Shown: in pieces, positions 1 to 5,183 of the stretch
How the letters are laid out: every line of letters begins with the position of its first letter
Position numbering within the stretch: position 1 is the stretch's first letter
Source: CAMLHU01 sp039917855
GTDB taxonomy: Bacteria; Gemmatimonadota; Gemmatimonadetes; Gemmatimonadales; GWC2-71-9
Assembly (NCBI GenBank): GCA_039917855.1
Contig: JBDSIR010000109.1
Span: 1 to 5,183, forward strand
Direction of reading: 5' to 3'
Length of the DNA stretch: 5,183 nt
Position numbers and translations under genes: made by a program
The notes under the pieces: model-generated
What the model was told of the DNA's origin: nothing
Database searches by the model: none
Seen by the model: only the letters and a program-made list of their open reading frames with translations

Positions 1-257
1 GCGAACGCCGGCTTCTCTCCCGGTGAGGTGGCCACGTCGTGGTCGCGGAGTACCCGCGCGGCGGTGAGCCTCGCCTTCAGACTGTCACCAAGGAAGGGGG
101 CGATCTCCGCCAACTCGGCCTCGCTCGGCGCGCCCGCGATCGGGTGGCTCAGGAGCGCGGCATAGAAGCCCTCGACCACCGCGGCCGGATCCTGAGTCGG
201 GCCCCGGTGGCAGGCGGCGAGGATGAAGAGCACCGGGAGGAGGCGGTTCGGAGGCAT
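1..257 (-). CDS. Predicted lipoprotein, N-terminal part (possible DUF3828 family), 3' end outside window
   Basis: Reading leftward from the ATG at 257-255 gives 85 complete codons, open to the window edge. The N-terminus is a short lipoprotein signal peptide: Arg5, a hydrophobic stretch (residues 6-15) and a lipobox Leu13-Ala14-Ala15-Cys16, so Cys16 should be lipidated and the protein membrane-anchored. The mature part begins with a helical V-V-E-G-F-Y-A-A-L-L stretch (27-36). It continues with G-A-P-S-E-A-E-L (42-49), I-A-P-F-L (52-56), an A/L/R-rich helix (60-71) and P-G-E-K-P (79-83). That order resembles DUF3828 proteins from memory: FY near the start, GxPxxxxL, PxL, then PxxKP. This family call is tentative and the function is unknown. 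No Shine-Dalgarno sequence precedes the ATG, and no better in-frame start is seen upstream. The gene follows the pil operon on the same strand but is separated by hairpins and a repeat, so it is probably a separate unit. Confidence 0.72.
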   Translation of the reverse strand, partial: MPPNRLLPVLFILAACHRGPTQDPAAVVEGFYAALLSHPIAGAPSEAELAEIAPFLGDSLKARLTAARVLRDHDVATSPGEKPAF

Positions 258-262
258 ACGGC

Positions 263-271
263 AATGTATCA
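263..271 (-). promoter_or_regulatory. Candidate extended -10 promoter for the lipoprotein gene (possibly leaderless)
   Basis: On the minus strand TGATACATT lies five bases before the ATG at 257. It reads as an extended -10 (TGn followed by TACATT, 4 of 6 to TATAAT). No -35 match is evident about 17 bases upstream. Transcription starting about six bases after the -10 would begin at or next to the ATG, which fits the absence of a Shine-Dalgarno sequence. This is a pattern match only. Confidence 0.3.
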
Positions 272-287
272 GGGGAAAGATGGCCGA

Positions 288-483
288 GCGCGCGAAGCCA
301 TGATGAGCGGAACCCAGGAGCATCCGCGTAGCCAGCCAAGATCGCTTCCCGGCCGAGTTGGGACTTGTGGGGTCTCTTAGCGGAGCTCCGTGATGGGACC
401 ACATCCTCATTTCTCTCCCGTGGTCAGATGCACGCCGATGGGATCGGAGCCTCCTGGGTTCGGTCCATCATGGCTTCGCGCGC
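288..483. repeat. 196-base palindromic element with 33-base inverted ends
   Basis: The left arm (288-320) and right arm (451-483) are inverted copies that pair at 30 of 33 positions; the three mismatches cluster within four bases. The arms contain CTCCTGGGTT and CATCATGGCTTCGCGCGC (minus-strand reading of the left arm, plus-strand reading of the right). A perfect 10-base palindrome CGGAGCTCCG (381-390) sits on the same symmetry axis (385.5), and short matches such as TGTGG recur on either side of it with small offsets. No convincing reading frame lies inside, and I see no target-site duplication in the bases just outside (280-287 against 484-491). It could be a non-autonomous mobile element (MITE-like), a dispersed palindromic repeat, or a long structured RNA. 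It fills most of the gap between pilC and the lipoprotein gene. Confidence 0.6.
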
Positions 484-522
484 CGCTGTTACCGTACCAT
501 AAAAGAATGCAGACCACCTAAA
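484..522. other. Short intergenic spacer, nothing recognised
   Basis: This stretch between the palindromic element and the pilC terminator hairpin is locally more AT-rich (ACCATAAAAGAATGC at 496-510). It has no start codon with a supportable frame and no clear promoter on either strand. Confidence 0.4.
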
Positions 523-557
523 GCAGAAGGCCCCGTTCACCTGAACGGAGCCTCTGC
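523..557 (-). terminator. Probable terminator hairpin of the pilB-pilT-pilC operon
   Basis: A long stem is centred on CCGTTCA (533-539) and TGAACGG (542-548), a perfect 7-bp stem around two bases. Beyond one mismatch it continues with AGGC/GCCT and, after one bulged A, GCAG/CTGC. On the minus strand the stem is followed by only TTTAGG, so the U-tract is weak; on the plus strand no T-run follows. It lies 33 bases after the pilC stop, the position expected for an operon terminator. Confidence 0.6.
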
Positions 558-570
558 CCTACCCATGCCC

Positions 571-590
571 GCCCGCGATGAATCGCGGGC
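571..590 (-). terminator. Perfect 9-bp hairpin abutting the pilC stop codon
   Basis: GCCCGCGAT (571-579) and ATCGCGGGC (582-590) are exact inverted copies around two bases. The hairpin touches the pilC TAA (593-591). No T-run follows on the minus strand, so on its own it is not a standard intrinsic terminator. It may work with the larger hairpin at 523-557, protect the mRNA 3' end, or be a copy of a dispersed palindromic repeat. Confidence 0.5.
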
Positions 591-1793
591 TTACTGCACC
601 GTGTTGATCATGTCGAAGATCGGCAGGTACATCGCGACGACCATGCCGCCGACGACCACACCCAGGACCACGATCATCACCGGTTCCATGAGGGAGAGGA
701 GCGTCCCGACGGCGACGTCCACCTCTTCGTCATAGAAGTCGGCGATCTTGGAGAGCATCTCGTCCAGGCCGCCGGTCTGCTCGCCGATGGAGATCATCGA
801 CGTCACCATCGGCGGGAAGACGTTGGAGGCCTTGAGCGGGGCCGCGATGGTCTCGCCGCCGGCGATCGAGGCCCGGGACGCCATCACTGCGTCGTGGATG
901 ACGCGGTTACCGGCGGTCTTGGCGGTGATCTCGAGCCCGTCCAGGATCGACACGCCCGACGAGATCAGGGTACCGAGGGTCCGGGTGAAGCGCGACACCG
1001 CCGACTTCCGGATCACGTCGCCGATCACCGGCAGCTTGAGCAGGATGGTGTCGACGTTCTTCTTGCCGTTCGGCGTGGCGTTGTACTGCTTGAACAGGAA
1101 CCACGCTCCGATGGCGGCGGCGCCGAGGGCCCACCAGTAGCCGATCAGGAAGCGCGACAGGTTGACGACAATCGCGGTCGGCAGCGGGAGTTCGAGGTTG
1201 ACCGACGCGAACATCTTTTCGAACACCGGGATGACGAAGATCAGCAGCACCGAGATCGCGATCCCGGCGACCGAGAAGATGACGCTCGGGTACACCATGG
1301 CGCCCTTCACCTTGCGGATGAGGGCGTCGTTCTTTTCCAGGAACACCGCGAGGCGCCCCAAAATGGTGTCCAGGATGCCGCCCGCCTCGCCGGCCGCGAC
1401 CATGTTGACGTACAACTCGCTGAACACCTTGGGGTGCTTGCCGAACGCGTCGGCCAGGGTGGCGCCGCTCTCGACGTCGTAGACCACCGCCCGGGTGGTC
1501 TCCGCCAGGACCTTGTTCTCGGTCTGCTCCGCCAGCACGGTCAGCGACTGGACCAGCGGCAGCCCGGCGTTGATCATGGTCGAGAACTGCCGGGTGAAGA
1601 TCACCACGTCGCGCGTGGGGACGCCGCTCCCGCCGAAGCTGAACTTGAGCGCCTTGGGCGGGGCGTTCACGCTCACCAGGATCAGCTTCTTGGCCTTGAT
1701 CTGCTTGGCCGCGTCGTCCTTGTCCTTGGCGTCGACCGTCCCCTTCAGGAGCTGGTTCTGGGCGTTGCGGGCGGTGTATTCGAACGTGGGCAT
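591..1793 (-). CDS. pilC: Type IV pilus inner-membrane platform protein PilC
   Basis: PilC is the polytopic inner-membrane platform on which the pilus motors act; it couples PilB and PilT activity to insertion and removal of pilin subunits. The 400-residue length is normal for PilC/GspF. Two T2SSF domains are visible as an internal repeat. The first (about 65-190) has FTRQFSTMINAGLPL at 66-80 and GEAGGILD at 135-142. The second (about 268-391) has RFTRTLGTLISSG at 268-280 and GEQTGGLDEML at 337-347. Hydrophobic membrane segments lie near 171-191, 218-235 and 372-392, the usual three-segment pattern. The basic N-terminus (F-E-Y-T-A then K-G-T-V) is typical of the family. The start is well supported: AGGAGG lies four bases before the ATG. 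The gene begins 19 bases after the pilT stop, so it is in the same operon. GspF of type II secretion is the main alternative, but the adjacent pilT argues for a retractable pilus. Confidence 0.95.
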   Translation of the reverse strand: MPTFEYTARNAQNQLLKGTVDAKDKDDAAKQIKAKKLILVSVNAPPKALKFSFGGSGVPTRDVVIFTRQFSTMINAGLPLVQSLTVLAEQTENKVLAETTRAVVYDVESGATLADAFGKHPKVFSELYVNMVAAGEAGGILDTILGRLAVFLEKNDALIRKVKGAMVYPSVIFSVAGIAISVLLIFVIPVFEKMFASVNLELPLPTAIVVNLSRFLIGYWWALGAAAIGAWFLFKQYNATPNGKKNVDTILLKLPVIGDVIRKSAVSRFTRTLGTLISSGVSILDGLEITAKTAGNRVIHDAVMASRASIAGGETIAAPLKASNVFPPMVTSMISIGEQTGGLDEMLSKIADFYDEEVDVAVGTLLSLMEPVMIVVLGVVVGGMVVAMYLPIFDMINTVQ

Positions 1794-1797
1794 CGTG

Positions 1798-1803
1798 CCT
1801 CCT
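1798..1803 (-). promoter_or_regulatory. Strong ribosome binding site of pilC
   Basis: The minus strand reads AGGAGG followed by CACG and the pilC ATG. This is a full anti-16S match with a short four-base spacer. It fixes the pilC start and gives pilC its own initiation within the 19-base gap after pilT. Confidence 0.8.
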
Positions 1804-1812
1804 CAGGAAGGC

Positions 1813-2949
1813 TCAGCGCCGGAGCGCCGGCTTGGCAGGGCCGGACGGCTTGTCGGCGTTCCCCATCTCGGCTTCGCTGTCAAGAGTGACCCCGCACATC
1901 CGCGCGAGCTCGACCGGGTCGGTCGACACGCGGAGCGCTTCCTCGATGGCGATGTCCCGATTGGTGTACAGCTGGTAGAGGGCGTCGTTCATCGTCTGCA
2001 TCCCGTGACGCTTGCCCGACTGCATCGCGGAGTAGATCTGGTGGATCTTGTCGTCGCGGATCAGCGCGCGGATGGCCGGGGTGACCACCAGGATCTCGGC
2101 CGCCATCGACCGGCCCTTCCCCTTGGCCTTCTGCAGCAGCGTCTGGGTGACCACACCCTCGAGCACGAAGGCGAGCTGCGCCCGCACCTGCGACTGCTGG
2201 TTGGCCGGGAAGACGTCGATGATGCGGTTGATCGCCTCGGCCGCGCTGTTGGTGTGCAGCGTGGCGAGCGCCAAGTGGCCCGTCTCGGCGATGGTGAGGC
2301 AGGCGCTGATGGTCTCCAGATCGCGCAACTCGCCGATCAGGATCACGTCGGGGTCCTCGCGCAGGGCGTACTTGAGCGCCGACGCAAAACTCTTGGTGTC
2401 GGTGCCCACCTCGCGCTGGTTCACGATGCAGCCCTGATGCCGGTGGATGAACTCGATCGGGTCCTCCACCGTGATGATATGCCCCTTCCGCTCCTTGTTG
2501 ATCTTGTCGATCATCGCGGCGAGCGTGGTGCTCTTGCCCGAGCCGGTGGGGCCCGTCACCAGGATGAGCCCGCGCGGCTTGTCCGCCAGCTTGGCGATGA
2601 CCGGCGGCAACCCCAACTGCTGGAAAGTGAGCACGCTGAACGGGATCATCCGGATGACCATCGCGACGCAGCCGCGCTGCTTGAACACGTTGCCGCGGAA
2701 GCGCGCCAGATTCTGGATGCCGAACGAGAAGTCGAGCTCGTTGTCGTTCTCGAACTTCTTCTTCTGGTTCTCGGTCAGCACCGAGTAGGCCAGGGAGAGC
2801 GTGTCCTTCGGGGTCAGCACGTCGGGCGCGTTCGCGTTGACGATATCGCCGTCGACGCGGAGCTTGGCGCGTTCACCCGCTGTGATATGGAGGTCGGACG
2901 CCTCGCGCTCGATCATCTCCTCGAGCAGGGTCCTGAGGTTCACGCTCAT
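1813..2949 (-). CDS. pilT: Type IV pilus retraction ATPase PilT
   Basis: PilT is the cytoplasmic hexameric ATPase that drives pilus depolymerisation, used in twitching motility and in pulling in DNA. The 378 residues begin MSVNLRTLLEEMIEREASDLH, the usual PilT N-terminal PAS-like domain with its ASDLH signature (17-21). ATPase motifs follow in order: Walker A GPTGSGKST (133-141), Asp box EDPIEF (162-167), Walker B VILIGELRD (202-210) with catalytic Glu207, and His box GHLALATLHTN (224-234). The PilT retraction signature, usually AIRNLIRE, appears as AIRALIRD (292-299). The C-terminus (362-378) is a Pro/Ala/Lys-rich tail. The frame stays open to 3273, but the extra 108 codons lie over pilB and encode Arg-rich sequence. 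The ATG at 2949 is chosen because the family N-terminus starts there, AAGGAG lies 11 bases upstream, and it overlaps the pilB stop as ATGA. PilU is the alternative paralogue, but the retained AIR motif and tight operon favour PilT. Confidence 0.95.
   Translation of the reverse strand: MSVNLRTLLEEMIEREASDLHITAGERAKLRVDGDIVNANAPDVLTPKDTLSLAYSVLTENQKKKFENDNELDFSFGIQNLARFRGNVFKQRGCVAMVIRMIPFSVLTFQQLGLPPVIAKLADKPRGLILVTGPTGSGKSTTLAAMIDKINKERKGHIITVEDPIEFIHRHQGCIVNQREVGTDTKSFASALKYALREDPDVILIGELRDLETISACLTIAETGHLALATLHTNSAAEAINRIIDVFPANQQSQVRAQLAFVLEGVVTQTLLQKAKGKGRSMAAEILVVTPAIRALIRDDKIHQIYSAMQSGKRHGMQTMNDALYQLYTNRDIAIEEALRVSTDPVELARMCGVTLDSEAEMGNADKPSGPAKPALRR
2946..2949 (-). promoter_or_regulatory. 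ATGA stop/start overlap coupling pilB and pilT
   Basis: On the minus strand ATGA holds both the pilT ATG (2949-2947) and the pilB TGA (2948-2946). The pilT ribosome binding site AAGGAG (2961-2966) lies inside the end of pilB. This arrangement normally means translational coupling, which would keep the two opposing motors in a set ratio. Confidence 0.8.
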
Positions 2950-4664
2950 GACGCGGTCGTCTCCTTCACCACTTCTTCGAGGGTGGTGACGCCCTTGCGC
3001 ACTTTCACGATGCCGTCCATCCGGAGGGTCAACATCCCCTCCGAGACCGCGGTATCCCGGATCTCGGCCACCGAGCCGCCGCGCAGGATCACGCGCCGAA
3101 GCTCCGGGCTGAGGGACATCACTTCGTAGATGCCGGCGCGTCCCTTGTACCCGGTGCCGTTGCAGGTGTCGCACCCGGCGCCCTTCATGTACTGGATCCC
3201 GTCGATGAAGGTCGGGTCGGACGGCCAGAGCGGCGCCAGCTCCTCGGCGCTGTAGGTGGTCGGCGCCTTGCACTTGGAGCAGATGCGCCGCACCAGCCGC
3301 TGGGCCACCACCAGGTTCACGGCGCTGGAGACGTTGAACGCCTCGATCCCCATGTCGATCATGCGGGTGATCGTGGACGGCGCGTCGTTGGTGTGCAGGG
3401 TCGAGAGCACCAGGTGCCCGGTGAGCGCCGCCTTGATGGCGATGCCGCCCGTCTCCAGGTCGCGGATCTCGCCGATCATGATGATGTTGGGGTCCTGCCG
3501 CAGGAACGCCTTCAGCGCCGCCGCGAAGGTCAGCCCCACCTCGTTCCGGACCAGCACCTGGTTGATGCCCATCAGGTTGTACTCGACCGGATCCTCGGCG
3601 GTCATGATGTTCACTTCGACCGTGTTGACCCGCGAGAGCGCGGAGTAGAGCGTCGTGGTCTTGCCCGATCCCGTCGGCCCGGTGACCAGCACCATCCCGT
3701 ACGGGTTCAGGATGTTGGCCATCAGGTCCTTTTCGGCCTTCGGTTCGAAGCCGAACTTGGCGAGGTCGAGCGTGAGATTCCCCTTGTCGAGGATCCGCAT
3801 GACGATCTTCTCGCCGAAGAGCACCGGCACCGTCGACACCCGGAAGTCGATGACCTTGGTCGCCATCTTGAGGCGCAACCGTCCGTCCTGCGGCACCCGG
3901 CGCTCGGCGATGTTGAGCTGCGACAGGATCTTCACCCGAGAGGTGAGCGCCGCCTTCATCTTCACCGGCGGTTTCATGATCTCGAGCAGCGTGCCGTCTA
4001 TCCGATAGCGCACCCGGATCTCGTGCTCGAACGGCTCGATGTGGATGTCCGAGGCGCCGCGCTTCACCGCTTCGGTCAGGATGGTGTTGATCAGCTTCAC
4101 CACCGGCGCGTCGTCGATCTGCGCCTGGCTCGCCGTCTCCTCCTCCTCGTCCTTCACCACCTCGATGTCCGTGTCGCCGTCCCCCTCCATCTCCTTCAGG
4201 AGGTCGGCGATCTGCTGGTCGGAGGTGTTGTAGTGCTTCTCGATGAGGGAGCGGAGGGTGTATTCGCCGGCGATGACGGGGAACAGATCGTAGCGGGTGA
4301 TGAACTTGAGGTCGTCGATCAGGGCCTGATTGGTCGGATCGGCCATCGCAACGGTGAGCGTCCGGCCCTCGCGCTTGAGCGGAAGGACGGTCTGCTTCAC
4401 CGCCATGTCGGCGGGGACGAGCTTGAGGATCTTGGGGTCCACCTCGAAGCGCGACAGGTCGACCGCCGGCATCCGGTACTGCTTGGCGAGGACCTTGGTG
4501 ACCTCGAGTTCCTGCACCAGGCCGAGCTTCACCAAGACGTAGCCGAGCCGGTGGCCGCTCGCCTTCTGTTCGGTAAGGGCCGAGGAAAGCTGATCTTTCG
4601 AGATCAGCCCTTCCCGGATGAGGATATCACCCAGGCGCTCGTTCCCGGCCGCCGCGGTCGCCAT
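2946..4664 (-). CDS. pilB: Type IV pilus extension ATPase PilB with MshEN (c-di-GMP type) N-terminal domain
   Basis: PilB is the cytoplasmic hexameric ATPase that powers pilus assembly through PilC. The 572 residues are normal length. Residues 10-62 hold two 24-residue MshEN motifs starting RLG (10 and 39), each with the conserved Gly at position 10 and closing Gln (33 and 62), five residues apart. The MshEN/GspE N-terminal fold runs to about 145. A very acidic linker (158-186) follows, then the ASDIHIEP motif (204-211). ATPase motifs are Walker A GPTGSGKT (329-336), Asp box EDPVEY (357-362), Walker B IIMIGEIRD (394-402) with Glu399, and His box GHLVLSTLHTND (416-427). Four cysteines (462, 465, 498, 501) make the CxxC-x32-CxxC zinc site of GspE/PilB proteins, which PilT lacks. 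The start precedes the conserved RLG by nine residues, but no Shine-Dalgarno sequence is visible before it. GspE is the alternative; the pilT and pilC neighbours favour PilB. Confidence 0.96.
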   Translation of the reverse strand: MATAAAGNERLGDILIREGLISKDQLSSALTEQKASGHRLGYVLVKLGLVQELEVTKVLAKQYRMPAVDLSRFEVDPKILKLVPADMAVKQTVLPLKREGRTLTVAMADPTNQALIDDLKFITRYDLFPVIAGEYTLRSLIEKHYNTSDQQIADLLKEMEGDGDTDIEVVKDEEEETASQAQIDDAPVVKLINTILTEAVKRGASDIHIEPFEHEIRVRYRIDGTLLEIMKPPVKMKAALTSRVKILSQLNIAERRVPQDGRLRLKMATKVIDFRVSTVPVLFGEKIVMRILDKGNLTLDLAKFGFEPKAEKDLMANILNPYGMVLVTGPTGSGKTTTLYSALSRVNTVEVNIMTAEDPVEYNLMGINQVLVRNEVGLTFAAALKAFLRQDPNIIMIGEIRDLETGGIAIKAALTGHLVLSTLHTNDAPSTITRMIDMGIEAFNVSSAVNLVVAQRLVRRICSKCKAPTTYSAEELAPLWPSDPTFIDGIQYMKGAGCDTCNGTGYKGRAGIYEVMSLSPELRRVILRGGSVAEIRDTAVSEGMLTLRMDGIVKVRKGVTTLEEVVKETTAS

Positions 4665-4743
4665 AGGCTGTCTGTGAGATGGAGAGTGAAGTCTGACAAC
4701 GGGTTAGCCCGTCTCTGGTAAGCTAGGCCGAAGGGGGGTGGTG
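4665..4743. other. 79-base gap between comEA-like gene and pilB
   Basis: This is the only non-coding space upstream of pilB. It contains a small hairpin, ACGGG (4699-4703) with CCCGT (4708-4712) around a four-base loop, and on the minus strand no T-run follows that would make it a terminator. TTGTCA on the minus strand just after the hairpin resembles a -35 box (5 of 6), but no -10 match sits at the right distance. No Shine-Dalgarno sequence precedes the pilB ATG. pilB may be read through from the upstream gene or from an unrecognised promoter here. Confidence 0.45.
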
Positions 4744-5183
4744 TCAAGGCGCGAGCGAGACCGTGACCCGCTCCAGAAGGGCCTCCGCCACCCGCTCCGG
4801 CACCCCTGGGACCTGCCGGAGCTCTCCCGCCTCCCGGAATCCACCGTGGCGGCCGCGCCACGCCAGGATCGACTCCGCCCGCGCCCCGCCGATCCCCGGC
4901 AAACACTCGAGATCGGCCTTGGTCGCGCGATTCAACTCCACCGCCCCGGTGCACCCCGCCGAGGCCGTACGCCCGCCAGAGGGCGAATTCCCCCCCGTTC
5001 CGGGTCCTTCGGCGCATCTCCCCGCCGAATAGGCTAGGTGGGGGCCCGCACGCCGAAAGAACCCCTCCCCTACCCCCCGGACCCGGGCGTCGAGGCAGGG
5101 GGCCCCGCCGAACGGGCCATTCCGGAGCCGTTCCGCGACTATCCGTTTGGCCAGCGACGGCCCGACCCCGGGGAGGCGGATGA
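4744..5183 (-). CDS. comEA: ComEA-like helix-hairpin-helix DNA-binding protein, C-terminal part, 5' end outside window
   Basis: The minus frame ending at the TGA (4746-4744) is open to the right edge and gives 145 residues with no start needed inside the window. ComEA proteins bind incoming double-stranded DNA in the periplasm or at the membrane during natural transformation. Two ComEA-type HhH units are visible. The first, near 5181-5032, has IRLPGVGPSLAKRIVAE, then NGPFGG and VRGVGEGF. The second, 4941-4750, has VELNRATKADLECLPGIG, then ARAESILAWR, GGFREAGEL and QVPGVPERVAEALL. Each keeps the hairpin glycines (PGVG, RGVG, PGIG, PGVP). A Gly/Ser/Thr-rich linker of about 28 residues with two cysteines separates them. 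A shorter call starting at the GTG at 4941 would begin inside the second domain; that codon is better read as the Val of a conserved VELN. The membrane anchor expected at the N-terminus lies outside the window. Other HhH DNA-binding proteins are possible, but the repeat pattern and pil context favour ComEA. Confidence 0.85.
   Translation of the reverse strand, partial: IRLPGVGPSLAKRIVAERLRNGPFGGAPCLDARVRGVGEGFFRRAGPHLAYSAGRCAEGPGTGGNSPSGGRTASAGCTGAVELNRATKADLECLPGIGGARAESILAWRGRHGGFREAGELRQVPGVPERVAEALLERVTVSLAP

Noticed and set aside
39..380. 113-codon plus-strand open frame at the left end
   Set aside because: It is antisense to the lipoprotein gene and runs into the inverted repeat; charged low-complexity product with no family resemblance.
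85..402. 105-codon minus-strand open frame over the lipoprotein start and the palindromic element
   Set aside because: It is in a different frame from the lipoprotein, with a Pro/Arg/Gly-rich product. The overlapping frame from 257 has a signal peptide and lipobox.
258..590. Possible tRNA, CRISPR array or riboswitch in the intergenic region
   Set aside because: I see no repeat-spacer pattern, no tRNA cloverleaf and no conserved riboswitch core. The only structure is the palindromic element and the two hairpins.
894..1889. Plus-strand open frame of 331 codons over pilC
   Set aside because: Composition dominated by Arg, Asp, Gly, Gln and Val, overlapping a certain gene; a shadow frame.
1495..3129. 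Very long open frame on the plus strand (544 codons) antisense to pilC and pilT
   Set aside because: It lies across two certain genes and the gap between them. Its product is low-complexity, rich in Arg, Asp, Leu, Val and His, as expected from reading GC-rich genes on the opposite strand.
2950..3273. 108-codon N-terminal extension of the PilT frame
   Set aside because: It overlaps pilB, is Arg-rich and unlike any PilT. The family N-terminus begins exactly at the ATG at 2949, which has a ribosome site and the ATGA overlap.
3393..4721. Long plus-strand open frame (442 codons) antisense to pilB
   Set aside because: Same cause: a mirror frame of pilB with repetitive Arg/His/Asp/Leu composition and no recognisable domain.
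4604..5017. 137-codon minus-strand open frame across the comEA-pilB gap
   Set aside because: It overlaps both the comEA-like gene and the start of pilB in another frame, and its product is Gly/Arg-rich without a recognisable domain.

Overview
This GC-rich window encodes part of a type IVa pilus machine. All recognisable genes lie on the minus strand, so transcription runs from the right edge (5183) to the left edge (1). In transcription order the layout is: the C-terminal part of a ComEA-like DNA-binding protein (5181 down to 4744, 5' end outside the window); the pilus extension ATPase PilB (4664-2946); the retraction ATPase PilT (2949-1813); the inner-membrane platform protein PilC (1793-591); an intergenic stretch of about 330 bases; and the start of a predicted lipoprotein (257 down to 1, 3' end outside the window).

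pilB, pilT and pilC form a tight operon. The pilB stop and pilT start overlap as ATGA, and pilC follows after 19 bases with a strong AGGAGG ribosome binding site. Two GC-rich hairpins follow the pilC stop and probably end the transcript. PilB powers pilin polymerisation and PilT depolymerisation, and both act through the PilC platform. A ComEA-type helix-hairpin-helix protein just upstream of pilB suggests that the pilus here serves DNA uptake as well as, or instead of, motility and adhesion. PilB carries a tandem MshEN-type motif with the residues and spacing of known c-di-GMP binding ATPases, so extension may respond to this messenger.

The intergenic region (258-590) is not empty. It holds a 196-base near-symmetrical element (288-483) with 33-base inverted ends (30 of 33 paired) and a 10-base palindrome exactly at its centre. 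It looks like a MITE-like or other palindromic repeat, or a long structured hairpin. Left of it lies the lipoprotein gene, whose start is preceded by an extended -10-like sequence placed so close that the mRNA could be leaderless.

The organism cannot be fixed from this sequence alone. The GC-rich codons, the comEA-pilB-pilT-pilC order, the two-domain ComEA and the DUF3828-like lipoprotein would suit a GC-rich environmental lineage such as Gemmatimonadota, but this is inference. The core genes are ordinary members of well-known families. I see no clearly new system; the most novel items are the palindromic element and the double-domain ComEA.
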